Shown here one piece after another: positions 41,889 to 41,970 of a stretch of 41,970 nucleotides of DNA. Numbering within the stretch: position 1 is the stretch's first letter; every line of letters starts with the position of its first letter. The position numbers were made by a program, and so were the translations under genes. A model generated the notes under the pieces. It had not been told where the DNA came from. It did no database searches and saw nothing but the letters and a program-made list of their open reading frames with translations. The stretch lies in the NCBI GenBank assembly GCA_016215625.1, contig JACRIW010000082.1, positions 1 through 41,970 on the forward strand. The letters are read 5' to 3'. This DNA is from Candidatus Eiseniibacteriota bacterium (GTDB lineage: Bacteria; Eisenbacteria; RBG-16-71-46).

Positions 41889-41970
41889 GTCGACGTCAGC
41901 GAGCGCCTGCTCTGGCGATCCCCGAGGGCGGCTCGATCCTGGTGATGAGTCGCGGGCCCTTGAGCACCGA

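Overview
This 42 kb window is very GC-rich and densely coded, with frequent 4-bp start/stop overlaps (ATGA or GTGA) and many GTG starts. It looks like a chromosomal stretch of a Gram-negative, respiring bacterium: there is an outer-membrane-type beta-barrel with a signal peptide, a complex I operon, an electron transfer flavoprotein and diaminopimelate decarboxylase. The gene style resembles deep-branching high-GC lineages such as Candidatus Eisenbacteria or Gemmatimonadota, but nothing here fixes the phylum. There is no rRNA, tRNA, CRISPR array or complete mobile element. Most of the window is housekeeping.

Layout. 1-4.1 kb: the end of an HNH endonuclease gene, a GT39-like membrane glycosyltransferase (minus), and a divergent pair encoding a deacetylase-fold-like protein and a SAM methyltransferase, possibly a small surface-glycan locus. 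4.2-8.4 kb: an acyl-CoA ligase, a small anchored protein, an MFS transporter and an XRE-cupin regulator. 8.5-13.1 kb (minus): a heterodimeric ABC exporter pair and an outer-membrane protein. 13.2-16.1 kb (plus): a 2-hydroxyacid dehydrogenase, a MobA-like nucleotidyltransferase and lysA. 16.2-17.4 kb (minus): two overlapping XRE-cupin regulators, then a 406-bp divergent control region. 17.8-19.5 kb: etfB-etfA. 19.6-33.8 kb: nuoABCDEFGHJKLMN, ended by a strong terminator and lacking nuoI. 33.9-35.7 kb (minus): moaC-moeA. 35.9-39.2 kb (plus): a membrane protein, a sigma-54 activator without a receiver domain, and an AlaX-type editing protein. 39.2-41.7 kb (minus): a DEAD-box helicase with a Lys-Pro repeat tail and mutM. 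The last 230 bp hold paired repeats and a -35-like site whose gene lies outside the window.

How the genes work together. ETF gathers electrons from flavin dehydrogenases, while complex I oxidises NADH and pumps protons; they sit head to tail, and the nuo promoter overlaps the etfA hairpin. moaC, moeA and the mobA-like gene point to molybdenum cofactor synthesis.

Points that deserve attention: nuoI is missing from an otherwise complete operon; an ABC exporter subunit appears to start at an ATT codon with a good Shine-Dalgarno sequence just after a terminator; four genes have promoter-like hexamers 7-9 nt before the start codon and no Shine-Dalgarno (candidate leaderless mRNAs); several -35 elements lie inside or beside inverted repeats; NuoL has a histidine-rich insertion. 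I did not find a clearly new multi-gene system.
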